Assembly: GCF_019056515.1 (NCBI RefSeq)
Contig: NZ_CP064873.1
Location: 2,976,001 to 3,040,000 of the forward strand
Direction: 5' to 3'
Source: Microbacterium paraoxydans
GTDB lineage: Bacteria; Actinomycetota; Actinomycetes; Actinomycetales; Microbacteriaceae
Length of the DNA stretch: 64,000 nucleotides
Shown: positions 45,231 through 53,924 of the stretch, in pieces
Numbering within the stretch: the stretch's first letter is position 1
How the letters are laid out: each line of letters opens with the position of its first letter
Translations under genes and position numbers: made by a program
The notes under the pieces: generated by a model
What the model was told of the DNA's origin: nothing
The model's input: only the letters and a program-made list of their open reading frames with translations
Databases searched by the model: none

Positions 45231-46040
45231 GTGCGGATCGTCGACGCCCATGTGCACGTCTGGGATGCGGACGCCGTGCCGATCCCGTGGTTCCGCGACG
45301 ACCTCGGGCTCCCCCGGCAGGCCGCGGCCGCTCGTCTCGGACGGGAGCTGACCGACGCCGGCGTCTCCTCCGCCATCGCCGTGCAGGCGGCGGACTCGGT
45401 GGCGGAGGCGGAGTGGCTGACCGCGACCGCCGCCCGCGACCCGTTCCTGCGGCGCGTGGTGCTGCAGTACACCCCCGCGCCGGGACGAGCCGCCGGCGCC
45501 ACCGCAGTCGCGTTCTCTCCCGCCGTGGTCGGCGTGCGCGCCGCGGTGCCGCAGTTCGCCGCGGATCTCTCGGATGTGGACGGCCTCGACGCCCTCGCCG
45601 CCCACCTCGGCGCGACCGCCCGCACCCTCGAACTCCTCATCCGTCCGGACCAGCTGCCCGCCGCGGCCACCCTCTCCCGACGGCACCCCGACACCGCGAT
45701 CGTCGTCTGCCACCTCGGCCTCGGCGCCCGGACGCCCGATGAGGCATGGCTCTCCGCCCTCGCCGAGGCCGCGTCGGCACCAGGGGTGTCGGCGAAGGTC
45801 TCCGGACTCGACTTCGCGGCGCGCGGGGCGGAGGAGTCGCGAGAGCTGCTGCGCTCCGCGTTCGCCCTCTTCGGCGCGGAACGGCTGATGTACGGCAGTG
45901 ACTGGCCGATGTCCACGCGGACCACGACCTACGCGGAGGTGCTCGCCGCGACCCGGCAGGCTCTCCCTCCCCTCTCCCCGGCCGAGGCTCGAGCATTCTG
46001 GTCCGGCACCGCCGACCGCCTCTCGCCCTTCACCGCGTAA
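45231..46040 (+). CDS. Amidohydrolase family sugar lactonase (L-fuconolactonase-like, COG3618)
   Basis: 269 residues of the amidohydrolase_2 barrel. The metal site begins RIVDAHVHVWD; further ligands are in VVCHLGLGARTPDEAW and in the YGSDWPMST motif near residue 225. COG3618 enzymes hydrolyse L-fucono- and L-rhamnonolactones. The start is GTG at 45231 with GGGAG upstream. Last gene of the operon. A sugar-acid dehydratase, the next step, is not encoded in this window. Confidence 0.85.
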   Translation: MRIVDAHVHVWDADAVPIPWFRDDLGLPRQAAAARLGRELTDAGVSSAIAVQAADSVAEAEWLTATAARDPFLRRVVLQYTPAPGRAAGATAVAFSPAVVGVRAAVPQFAADLSDVDGLDALAAHLGATARTLELLIRPDQLPAAATLSRRHPDTAIVVCHLGLGARTPDEAWLSALAEAASAPGVSAKVSGLDFAARGAEESRELLRSAFALFGAERLMYGSDWPMSTRTTTYAEVLAATRQALPPLSPAEARAFWSGTADRLSPFTA

Positions 46041-46044
46041 CCCC

Positions 46045-46327
46045 GTCGCAGTTTCGCCCCCGCGTCGCAGGGATTCCGGGGATGGATGCGACCGCGTTCC
46101 GAATCTGCGACCTCGCGCCGGGACACCCCATCCCGGAAGCAGAGTCGCGTCCCGTCGCGGATTCGCACCGCGTCGCAGGGACTCCGAGGATGGATGCGAC
46201 ACCGGTGCGAAACTGCGACCTCGCGCCGGGACTCCCACCCCGGGGACACTCCCGCACCCCCGTCGCAGATCCTCACCGTGCCGCAGGGACTCCGGTCAGC
46301 CGTGCGACCTCGGTGCGAAACTCCGAC
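46045..46327. repeat. Array of 66-67-bp GTCGCAG...CTGCGAC palindromic elements (3 copies)
   Basis: The 299-bp gap 46041-46339 contains no gene. Three units lie at 46045-46111, 46154-46219 and 46262-46327, spaced about 108-109 bp. Left ends read GTCGCAGTTTCGC or relatives and right ends GTGCGAAACTGCGAC. Between the arms lies CGTCGCAGGGACTCCG then GGATGGATGCGAC. The array starts 4 bp after the lactonase stop and ends 12 bp before the GntR stop. Confidence 0.8.
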
Positions 46328-46339
46328 CTCGCGCGGGGG

Positions 46340-46990
46340 TCAGTCGAGGAGGGTGCCGGCGGCGTGGGCGCGGAAGAGGGCGGACGCGGCCTCTTCGTCA
46401 CCGGCGTCCAGGGTGTCGAGCAGGCCCTTGTGCCAGTCCGCGACCTCGTGCCAGTCCCCCGTGAAGGTCGGGTCGCCGAGCACGTGCATGACGCGCAGGC
46501 TCGGCTCCAGGAGGTCCCACATGCGCGGGAGGTACACGTTGCCGCTGGCCTCGATCACCGCTCGGTGGAAGGTGAAGTCGAGCTCGCGGAACCGGGCGAG
46601 GTCTTCCGCCTCAGCCGCCTCATGCATCTTCGCGATGAGGCCGACGAGCTCGGCGCGGCGAGCAGGGTCGAGCGCCCCGCAGGCCAGCCGTCCCGCCAGC
46701 CCCTCCAGCTCGACGCGGGCGACCTTGGCCTGCGCCGCCTCCTCCGCGGAGTAGCTCGCGACGAAGTTGCCCTGATGCCGCACATGCGACACGAGACCCT
46801 CGTGGGCGAGCCGCTTGAGGGCGTCGCGCACGGGCGCCTGGCTCACCTGCATCTGCCGGGCGAGCTGCGACTCCACGAGCTGCTCGCCGGGGGCCAGCGT
46901 CGAGTCCTTGATCATCGCCTTGATGAGCGCGTAGATCTGATCCGACAGCAGTCCGCGCTGCAGTCCGGCCGTGCCGAGAGCATCCGTCAT
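46340..46990 (-). CDS. FCD-type GntR transcriptional regulator of the carbohydrate locus
   Basis: 216 residues. Winged helix: LLSDQIYALIKAMIKDSTLAPGEQLVESQLARQMQVSQAPVRDALKRLAHEGLV. FCD domain: FRELDFTFHRAVIEASGNVYLPRMWDLL and WHKGLLDTLDAGDEEAASALFRAH, with the usual D and H metal residues. ATGs at 46990 and 46996 are both possible. Its own upstream palindrome shares an ATCGAYTA core with the promoters at 38.34 and 51.76 kb, so it is the likely common repressor of both operons. Confidence 0.9.
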   Translation of the reverse strand: MTDALGTAGLQRGLLSDQIYALIKAMIKDSTLAPGEQLVESQLARQMQVSQAPVRDALKRLAHEGLVSHVRHQGNFVASYSAEEAAQAKVARVELEGLAGRLACGALDPARRAELVGLIAKMHEAAEAEDLARFRELDFTFHRAVIEASGNVYLPRMWDLLEPSLRVMHVLGDPTFTGDWHEVADWHKGLLDTLDAGDEEAASALFRAHAAGTLLD

Positions 46991-47004
46991 GACCATCAGT
47001 CTAC

Positions 47005-47031
47005 GTCCATTATCGACTATCGCTAATGGAC
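47005..47031 (-). promoter_or_regulatory. 27-bp operator palindrome at the GntR gene start
   Basis: GTCCATTA (47005-47012) and TAATGGAC (47024-47031) flank TCGACTATCGC, giving a symmetric site ATTAnCGAnnnTCGnTAAT. It contains GATAAT on the minus strand, a possible -10 box for a short-leader transcript, and it also covers the stop codon of the upstream hydrolase gene (47010-47012). Confidence 0.7.
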
Positions 47032-47615
47032 GCGGCCGTGCGCCAGCTATCCGCGATGAGGGCGGATCCGCGGGGTGTCGGGTGCACCCCGTCCGGCGCG
47101 AGCTCGACGACCGGATACTGCTCCGCCGCCGCCGTGAACACCTCGTGCAGGGGCACGAACGCCGCCCCGTGCTCCACGGCGAGAGCCCGCACCGCCGCCC
47201 GCTTCCCGTCGAGGTCGTCAAGCCACGTGCGCTGCTCCTCCGTCACCGGGAGGAAGTACGGCTCCATCAGGATCAGCCGCGGGGCGTGCGCGGCCACCGC
47301 GCGGCCGAGGAGGTCGCCGAGCGTGGCGGCGAAGTCCTCGGCCGAGGTCGGGTCGTCGCTGTCGAACCGCCGCCACATGTCGTTCACGCCGACGTACACG
47401 GTCAGCAGCTCCGGCGCCGTGGGCAGCAGCTCCGCGTCCCACCGCGCGGCCAGGTCGCGGGCGCGGTCCCCCGCGATCCCGAGGTTGCGGACCGTGGCCC
47501 CCGCGGCCTGCAGCTCGGGGGCGAGGAGCGACACGTAGCCGTCCCCGAAGGACTCCGGGTCGAAGCGATCGCGCCCCGCGTCGGTGATCGAGTCTCCGAT
47601 GAAGGTCACCCGCAT
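47010..47615 (-). CDS. SGNH/GDSL hydrolase, probable carbohydrate esterase
   Basis: 201 residues with all four SGNH blocks: VTFIGDSITDAGR (Ser nucleophile), NLGIAGDRARDL (Gly), VYVGVNDMW (Asn) and DGVHPTPRGSALIADSW (Asp and His). No signal peptide, so it deacylates imported fragments in the cytosol, probably removing acetyl groups. Its start overlaps the end of the beta-helix gene by 10 bp and its stop lies within the GntR operator. Confidence 0.9.
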   Translation of the reverse strand: MRVTFIGDSITDAGRDRFDPESFGDGYVSLLAPELQAAGATVRNLGIAGDRARDLAARWDAELLPTAPELLTVYVGVNDMWRRFDSDDPTSAEDFAATLGDLLGRAVAAHAPRLILMEPYFLPVTEEQRTWLDDLDGKRAAVRALAVEHGAAFVPLHEVFTAAAEQYPVVELAPDGVHPTPRGSALIADSWRTAASISDSR

Positions 47616-50600
47616 CGTGGCACGTCCTGTTCGTCGTTCTTGAGCTTCGGTCGCACCGAGATCGGGAGCTCGACGCTCGCGCCAGCGTACGTCACGGTGA
47701 GCGTGTGGTGCGGGCGGACCTTGCTGCTGTCGAAGCCGCTGACCATGTCCGCCGTCACCTGCTGGGTGGTGCGGGATCCGTCGCTCCAGTCCACGCCCAG
47801 CAGCATGCCGGTCACGTCGAGCTCCTCGCCGCGCACGTAGCGGGTCTTCGGGTCGGCTTCAGGCGCCCAGCAGATGCCGGTCACGGTCGCGGGCGGCGGT
47901 GTCGGCCGCACGGCCAGGGTGTTCGTCTTGCCGTAGTGGTAGACGTTGAAGAAGCCGTCCGCACCGATGCGGAGGTTCTCCCTGGCGTCGACCATGTTCC
48001 ACACCGTCACGTCGTCGACCCGGAGCACGATGCGGGTTCCGCCGTCCTCGGCAACGGCCCCGAACTCGATGCGGTGCGTGGAGCCCGGCTCGATGACCGT
48101 GTTGGGGATGCTGTCGAGCATGGTCTGGCCCGGGGTCCAGCTCTGGAACTCGATCACGTCCTCCTTGATCACCGCGAGGTATCCAGTGTTGGAGTTCTGC
48201 CAGGCCGGGAGGCCGGTCTGGTCGGAGCGCGCCTGGAAGCCATACCAGCCTCCGTCGAAGGCGCCGAACTCCGCCTCGAACTGCAGCAGGGTGTCGCCGA
48301 AGCGCTCGGCCTCGTAGCCGTGGACGCCCTGACCGCTGATCACGACACCCGTGTCGTCCACCGCGATGAGGTCGGACTCACTCCAGTTCGCCCCGTCCTT
48401 CAGCTGACCGTCCAGGCGGGTGGTCGGGTACTCGGCGTCGTCCACGGTCACGGTGACCGTGTCGCTGAGGCTCGGATCGGCGACCGAGGTCGCGGTGATC
48501 GTCGCCGTGCCCGCCGTCACTCCCGCGATCCGTCCCCCGGAGACCGTGGCGACCTCCGGAGCGTCGGTCGTCCAGGTGACCCGGGCGTCGCTGGCGTCCT
48601 CCGGGGCGACCGTGGCCGCGACGGACCGCCGCTCCCCCACGGTCAGCCCCACGGCGTCGGCGTCCAGGCTCACGCCCGTGACCGGCACGCCGGAGAGCGA
48701 GAACCCGATGTCGTCGAAGTCGAGCGAGGCGTAGTTCTCCACGTAGAACCCGACCCGACCGGCCTTGCCGGGGCCGGGGTCGGCGCCTTCCAGCGCGATC
48801 GCCCCGTTGACGGAGATCCGGATCTGCCCGTCCTGCACCGCGATACGGACGTGCGAGGTCTCGCCGGGGGTCAGGCCCTGTGCCGCCGGCACGACCTTCT
48901 CGGCGACGACCTTCCAGGCGTCGTCGAAGATCGTCCAGGTCGGCCCGGCCGCGGCCTGGCGGAAGCGGATGTAGCCGCCGCCCTTGCCGTTGCGGTCGTA
49001 GACGATGAGTCCCGCGTTGGCGGGGGTCGTGGCCGGCGCCGTGACGTCGAAGTCGAGCACGAACTCCGTGAAGTCCCGCGGCAGGATGCTGTTGGCGCCC
49101 TCGAGGATGCGGTACACCTTGTCGCCCGACGCATCCACCTGGATGCTGCGGTTGGGGTCGGTCGGCCAGCCGTTCGCCCCCGACTCGAAGTCGGTGAAGT
49201 GCAGCACGCCGTCGCCCTCCTCGACGATCACCTCGATGGTCGCGGTCTTGCTGGCATCGGCTTTCGCCGTCGCCGTCACCGTGGTCGTACCGGGGCCCAT
49301 GCCGAGCACTACGCCCTTGTCGTTGACGGAGGCGACGGCGGGGTCGGCCGAGGCATAGGTCACCGCGGCGTCGTCGGCGTTCCAGGGCAGCGGCACGGCG
49401 CGCACGCGCACCTCGTCGCCCGCGTCGATCGTGAGCGTGTCGCTGTCGAACGCGATGTCCTCGAGCGGGATGGTCTGCGGCTGCTGCGTCTGCCCGATCG
49501 CGCCGTCGACGCCGATCTCGCCGAAGGCGATGGCCTCGAAGCCCGGGATCTGGTCGAACACGGCCGCATCGGCCTTCAGCGTGTAGTCGCCGTTCGCGGC
49601 GTCCACGAAGCCGGGGTCGGCGTCGGCCACCCAGTTGTCCTCGTAGTTCAGGAGGTTCTTCCCGTCCTTCGCGCCGTGCTCGTTGACGCCGGCCATCCGG
49701 GCGCGGTTCGGGTTCCACACGACGTTCTCCGCGAACGTGCTGTGGTTCGGGAAGTAGTGGTCGTCCTCGAAGAAGTGCGCGAGCTCGGGGTACTTCGTCA
49801 GATACGGCGTGCCGACGAAGTCGTTGTTGTCGGCGAACACCTTCTCCCAGGCCGGCATGTAGTCGCGGTCGACGACGTTGCCCTCCTGATTGCCCATCCA
49901 CTGCTCGTAGTTGTCGTACGGGGCGTAGGCGTCGACGAAGACGTTGTTGCGCGCCTCGATGTAGTCGGCCGAGCCGCTCTTGATCGCACCGTTGCCCATG
50001 TTCACGAACACGTTCTTCTCGATCGTGAGGTCCCACGTGAAGTTGTCGGCGTAGATGCCCTCGACGCCCGCCATGCCGACGCCGATGTCGTGGAAGTAGT
50101 TCTCCCGGAACACGTGACCGCGCTGCTGCGGGGTCTTGCCGGAGTTCATGTAGATCGCACCGAGGTCGTGGAACTGCTTGCAGACGTCGTACACCTCGTT
50201 GCGTTCGAACAGGTGGTCGTTGCCGTGCACGATGATCCCGGGGTGCGGAGCGTCGTGGATCTCGTTGTCCCTGGCGATGTTGCCGACGCCGTCAAACATC
50301 ACGCCGGGGTTGTAGGCCTTGTGGTAGTACGCGAAGTCGGCGATCTCGGAGTTCTCGACCCGGTTGCGGCCGGGTTCGAGCGTCGTCTTGTCACCGCCCT
50401 GGAGCACCACGCCGACGCCGCCAACGTGCGTGAGCCGGCTGTCGGTGACGGCGTGGTCACGGCCGCCGCGGTTCACCGGGATGCCGTCGTACGTGTAGCG
50501 CCCTGGCGAGTTGATGAGCACGCCGCCGTCGGTGAAGTTGCGGATGTCGCTGTGCGAGATCGTCACGTGCGAGCCGCCGAGGATGACCGCGGCCGTCGCG

Positions 50601-51679
50601 CGTCCGTACTCCATCACGAGGTCGTCGAAGTTCACGTACGAGGCCCCGTCGGCGCGCAGCATCGGCTCGTCGAGCGTCGTGACCGTCACGGCGCCTCGGC
50701 CGGACGTGAAGGCCGCGTTCGGGATGAGGTACAGCTTCCCGGCGTCGCGGTCGATGTAGTACTCGCCGGGGGCGTCGAGCTCCTCCAGCAGGTTCTGCGC
50801 GAAGTGGAAGTCGGGGAACCAGCTCTTCATGATCCCGGACATCTCGCCGTAGCGGAGGGTGATGGTCTTCGCCTCGGTGTCGATGCTCTCGATCTTGTTG
50901 TACGACCACTCCCAGCTGTAGCCGAAGATGCCGTCCAGCCACACGTCCTCGGCCTGGGTCCAGTGCTTCGGACGGTCGTAGCCGTAGCTGAACGTGCCGC
51001 CGCGCTCCTGCAGGTCGGCGTCGTTGCGGTCCGGCCCGGCGTCGATGATGTCACCCATCTGCACGGTCGGGGTGGCCGCGTCGGCGTTGGGCCAGCGCGC
51101 GAGGGTCATGCCCTGGCCGTCGATGAACAGCTCCATGGGCGGGGTGGTGCTGACGTCGTTGGCCTTCCAGTAGCCGTGGCGGCTGAGCTGGCCGTAGTCG
51201 GTGATGCCGAGGTCGGCGAGGTCGATCCCGACGACACGGTCGCGGGCAGCTGGGTCGATGATGCGGTCGGTCACCGCCGCGTCGTCGACCGCGGCGAACT
51301 GGTCGCGCGGCAGCTCGCGACCGCCGGTGAGGGTGGCGGTCTCCCCCGGGTACGAGCGGTAGGTGATGGGGGCGTCGGCAGTGCCCGAGTCCTGCGCGCC
51401 GATCTCGAACGACGCCGAGCGGGGGTACGTGCCCTCCCGGAGGTACACCGTGAGGCCGTCGTCCGGGAGCGCGGAATCCGCCTTCAGCGCGCGGATCCGG
51501 TCGCGGGCGCCTTCCAGCGTCGCGAGGGGGTCGTCGATCGTGCCGGCTGCCGCGTCGTCACCTCCCGGCGCGAGGTAGAGGGCGTCGTCGTCCGCGGCCG
51601 CAGCCGCCGACGGGACCGCCGCAGCGAGGGCGGATCCGAACACCGCCGCCAGGGTCAGGCTTGCCAGTACACGCTTCAT
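47606..51679 (-). CDS. Secreted giant protein: right-handed beta-helix, two BIG2 Ig-like domains and two lectin-like domains
   Basis: 1357 residues. Sec signal peptide (RVLASLTLAAVFGSALAAAVPSAAAAA). From about 30 to 730 it is a pectate-lyase-like parallel beta-helix: LYLAPGGDDAAAGTIDDPLATLEGARDRIRAL opening, then repeats such as NRVENSEIADFAYYHKAYNPGVMFDGVGNIARDNEIHDAPHPGIIVHGND. Two BIG2-type domains follow (ending in GTTTVTATA and GTATITATS), each followed by a LamG/DUF1080-like beta-sandwich, and a further Ig-like end. No sorting signal or transmembrane anchor is seen, so it is secreted. It is probably a glycan lyase or glycosidase, class undetermined. Confidence 0.85.
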   Translation of the reverse strand: MKRVLASLTLAAVFGSALAAAVPSAAAAADDDALYLAPGGDDAAAGTIDDPLATLEGARDRIRALKADSALPDDGLTVYLREGTYPRSASFEIGAQDSGTADAPITYRSYPGETATLTGGRELPRDQFAAVDDAAVTDRIIDPAARDRVVGIDLADLGITDYGQLSRHGYWKANDVSTTPPMELFIDGQGMTLARWPNADAATPTVQMGDIIDAGPDRNDADLQERGGTFSYGYDRPKHWTQAEDVWLDGIFGYSWEWSYNKIESIDTEAKTITLRYGEMSGIMKSWFPDFHFAQNLLEELDAPGEYYIDRDAGKLYLIPNAAFTSGRGAVTVTTLDEPMLRADGASYVNFDDLVMEYGRATAAVILGGSHVTISHSDIRNFTDGGVLINSPGRYTYDGIPVNRGGRDHAVTDSRLTHVGGVGVVLQGGDKTTLEPGRNRVENSEIADFAYYHKAYNPGVMFDGVGNIARDNEIHDAPHPGIIVHGNDHLFERNEVYDVCKQFHDLGAIYMNSGKTPQQRGHVFRENYFHDIGVGMAGVEGIYADNFTWDLTIEKNVFVNMGNGAIKSGSADYIEARNNVFVDAYAPYDNYEQWMGNQEGNVVDRDYMPAWEKVFADNNDFVGTPYLTKYPELAHFFEDDHYFPNHSTFAENVVWNPNRARMAGVNEHGAKDGKNLLNYEDNWVADADPGFVDAANGDYTLKADAAVFDQIPGFEAIAFGEIGVDGAIGQTQQPQTIPLEDIAFDSDTLTIDAGDEVRVRAVPLPWNADDAAVTYASADPAVASVNDKGVVLGMGPGTTTVTATAKADASKTATIEVIVEEGDGVLHFTDFESGANGWPTDPNRSIQVDASGDKVYRILEGANSILPRDFTEFVLDFDVTAPATTPANAGLIVYDRNGKGGGYIRFRQAAAGPTWTIFDDAWKVVAEKVVPAAQGLTPGETSHVRIAVQDGQIRISVNGAIALEGADPGPGKAGRVGFYVENYASLDFDDIGFSLSGVPVTGVSLDADAVGLTVGERRSVAATVAPEDASDARVTWTTDAPEVATVSGGRIAGVTAGTATITATSVADPSLSDTVTVTVDDAEYPTTRLDGQLKDGANWSESDLIAVDDTGVVISGQGVHGYEAERFGDTLLQFEAEFGAFDGGWYGFQARSDQTGLPAWQNSNTGYLAVIKEDVIEFQSWTPGQTMLDSIPNTVIEPGSTHRIEFGAVAEDGGTRIVLRVDDVTVWNMVDARENLRIGADGFFNVYHYGKTNTLAVRPTPPPATVTGICWAPEADPKTRYVRGEELDVTGMLLGVDWSDGSRTTQQVTADMVSGFDSSKVRPHHTLTVTYAGASVELPISVRPKLKNDEQDVPRCG

Positions 51680-51744
51680 CGCGTCTCCGAACTGTCGCTT
51701 CCCGCACGGCCGATGCGCGCGGCGCCGCGGGAGCGGCTGATCCG

Positions 51745-51773
51745 ACCGTAGCCAATCGATAATCGACTAGCAA
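51745..51773 (-). promoter_or_regulatory. Promoter and ATCGACTA operator of the beta-helix operon
   Basis: On the minus strand TTGCTA (51773-51768), a 17-bp spacer and TACGGT (51750-51745). The spacer carries the plus-strand AATCGATAATCGACTAG (51754-51770), matching the operator in the first sugar operon; the operator sits in the promoter spacer in both cases. The rest of the 372-bp gap 51680-52051 shows no gene. Confidence 0.65.
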
Positions 51774-51945
51774 GGATCGATACTGATCGCTTTGGTTCTT
51801 CGAGGCGCCAGGGCGTCGCGGCTGATCGGGCTCGGCGCTGGTCGACGCCGCCTTCGGCATCCCGATCCCGATGGCCCTCGCGTACCGAGGCTCGCATCCG
51901 AGAAACCAGTTAACAAAACAACCACTTTCCACCACTTTCTGACTA

Positions 51946-51974
51946 TTGCGCTCTCCAGTTGACGTCGCTGTAAT
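51946..51974 (+). promoter_or_regulatory. Promoter of the second sugar operon
   Basis: TTGCGC (51946-51951), 17-bp spacer, TGTAAT (51969-51974), preceded by an AT-rich stretch (TTAACAAAACAACCAC at about 51910-51925) that could act as an UP element. TTGACG at 51959 is a weaker alternative -35. The transcript has a leader of about 70 nt; AAGGAT precedes the ATG at 52052. Confidence 0.5.
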
Positions 51975-52051
51975 CTGCCGGAAATACTGAGGAAGCCCGA
52001 GACCGCACCACGAGAGTGCGGACACATCACCCCAGGCCAAGGATGACCTAG

Positions 52052-52972
52052 ATGACAGAACAGACCATTTCCTCACAGATAGGAACAGGTCGCCGGCCCC
52101 GTCGCCTCTCGGACGGGATGTTCGCGCTCCTCCTCACGGCTCCCGGCCTCGCGCTCCTCGCCGCCGTCGTCGTGTACCCGCTGATCACGGCCCTCATCAC
52201 CGCGTTCTACAAGCAGAGCCTCGTCGAGCCCGGCCGCGAGTTCGTCGGCTTCCAGAACATCGTCGACGTGCTGACGGGCGAGTTCTTCCCGCTCCTCACG
52301 CAGACGCTCGTCTTCACCCTCGGCACGACCATCGCGCCGTTCGTGATCGGCTTCGGCCTCGCCCTCGCCCTGAACACGCGCATCCGCGGCGCCAAGGTAC
52401 TCCGCGGCCTCATGCTCATCCCGTGGCTGATCCCCGGCGTGGTCGTGTCGTTCCTCTGGATGTGGATCTTCAACGCCAACTACGGCGTGCTCAACGCGGC
52501 CCTGGAGACCGTGGGCCTCATCGACTCCCCGCAGGCGTGGCTCGCGAACCCCACCACCGCCATGATCGCCGTGATCGTCGCGAAGACGTGGCAGTCGTTC
52601 CCCTGGATGATGGTCATGCTCCTCGCGGGCCTGCAGACCGTGCCGATCGAGCTGCACGAGGCCGCCGAGATCGACGGCGCCGGCACCATCCGCCGCTTCT
52701 TCTCCATCACGGTCCCGCAGATGAGCGGCATCATCGGCCTCGTAATCCTGCTGGAGTTCATCTGGAACTTCCAGCACTTCGACATCATCTACGTCCTCAC
52801 CGGCGGCGGTCCCGCCGGCTCCACCCAGACGTTCGCGACCGCGGTGTACGAGACCGCGTTCGACGGCTTCGACCTCGGCCACGCCGGGGCGATCGGCCTG
52901 CTCTGGATGATCCTGCTGATGGCGCTCGTCGTCGTCTACGTCCGCCTGTCCGAGAAGGGAGAGAAGCGATGA
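52052..52972 (+). CDS. Carbohydrate ABC transporter permease (MalF type)
   Basis: 306 residues with six hydrophobic segments (LLLTAPGLALLAAVVVYPLITALITAFY is the first). The EAA loop is ELHEAAEIDGAGTIRRFFSITVPQMSGI. GGGPAGSTQTFATAVYETAFDGFDLG marks the MalF subfamily. First gene of 52052-60321; overlaps the next permease by 4 bp (ATGA). No ATPase gene follows. Confidence 0.93.
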   Translation: MTEQTISSQIGTGRRPRRLSDGMFALLLTAPGLALLAAVVVYPLITALITAFYKQSLVEPGREFVGFQNIVDVLTGEFFPLLTQTLVFTLGTTIAPFVIGFGLALALNTRIRGAKVLRGLMLIPWLIPGVVVSFLWMWIFNANYGVLNAALETVGLIDSPQAWLANPTTAMIAVIVAKTWQSFPWMMVMLLAGLQTVPIELHEAAEIDGAGTIRRFFSITVPQMSGIIGLVILLEFIWNFQHFDIIYVLTGGGPAGSTQTFATAVYETAFDGFDLGHAGAIGLLWMILLMALVVVYVRLSEKGEKR

Positions 52973-53874
52973 CCGCCGTGCTGACCGAAGAGACGGTGGC
53001 CGCCGTCTCCGCCCCACCCGCCGCGCCCCGCCGTCGGCGCCACCGCGCCGACCGCCGCGCCTCCACCGTGAGCGCCTGGATCGCCGTCGTCGTCTTCGGC
53101 GGGTTCGCCCTGTTGCCCGTGTACTGGCTGCTCGCGACGTCGCTCACCCCGCGCACCGAGGTGTTCAGCTACCCGCCGAAGCTGTTCCCCACCGAGATCA
53201 CGTTCGAGGCCTACGCCGCGCTCGCGAACAACCCGGCCCTGTTCGGCTACCTCCGCAACAGCATCGTGGTCTCCGTCATCACCGCGATCCTCTCGGTGCT
53301 GGTGTCGGCGTACATGGGCTACGCGTTCTCGAAGTTCCGCTACCGCGGCCGCCGCAGCCTCATGTACTTCGTGCTGGCGTCGCAGATGTTCCCGCAGGCG
53401 CTGCTGCTCATCACCCTGTACGCGGTGTTCTCGGCCTACGGCCTGCTCAACACCTACACGGCGCTCGTGCTGTCGTTCACGACGTTCACGCTGCCGCTGT
53501 GCGTGTGGATGCTGAAGGGCTTCTTCGACACGATCCCGGACGAGCTCATCGAGGCCGCCCGCGTCGACGGCGCCTCCCGCCTGCGGATCATCCACTCGAT
53601 CGTGCTGCCGCTGGCCGCGCCCGGCCTCATCGCCGCGGGACTGTTCGCGTTCGTCCGGGGCTGGAACGACTTCATCTTCGCCCTCACCCTCGCCGGTCCC
53701 GACAAGCAGACCCTGCCGCCCGGCCTCGTCAACACGTTCATCGGCGAGGCGTCCACCGCCTGGCCGGAGCTCATGGCGGCTTCGCTCGTGGTCTCGCTCC
53801 CCGTGGCCATCGCGTTCATCGCCCTGCAGCGCTTCCTCGTCGGCGGACTCACCGCCGGCGCGGTCAAGGGCTGA
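52969..53874 (+). CDS. Carbohydrate ABC transporter permease (MalG type)
   Basis: 301 residues; an Arg-rich cytosolic N-terminus (APRRRRHRADRRAS) then six hydrophobic segments. EAA loop: ELIEAARVDGASRLRIIHSIVLPLAAPG. WPELMAASLVVSLPVAIAFIALQRFLVGGLTAGAVKG closes the protein as in MalG-type subunits. The ATG overlaps the previous stop. Confidence 0.93.
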   Translation: MTAVLTEETVAAVSAPPAAPRRRRHRADRRASTVSAWIAVVVFGGFALLPVYWLLATSLTPRTEVFSYPPKLFPTEITFEAYAALANNPALFGYLRNSIVVSVITAILSVLVSAYMGYAFSKFRYRGRRSLMYFVLASQMFPQALLLITLYAVFSAYGLLNTYTALVLSFTTFTLPLCVWMLKGFFDTIPDELIEAARVDGASRLRIIHSIVLPLAAPGLIAAGLFAFVRGWNDFIFALTLAGPDKQTLPPGLVNTFIGEASTAWPELMAASLVVSLPVAIAFIALQRFLVGGLTAGAVKG

Positions 53875-53924
53875 CCCGCACCACCCCCTCATCCGCAGTC
53901 CCTCGAAGAAGAGAGAGCACCCTC

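Noticed and set aside
47705..51751. 1348-codon open frame on the plus strand opposite the beta-helix gene
   Set aside because: Composition (Val/Arg/His/Asp-rich, no motifs) is that of an antisense frame of a GC-rich gene.
51780..51900. Remnant of a regulator or transposase gene in the divergent spacer
   Set aside because: Short minus-strand frame (EPRYARAIGIGMPKAASTS) gives no recognisable motif; not enough to call a pseudogene.
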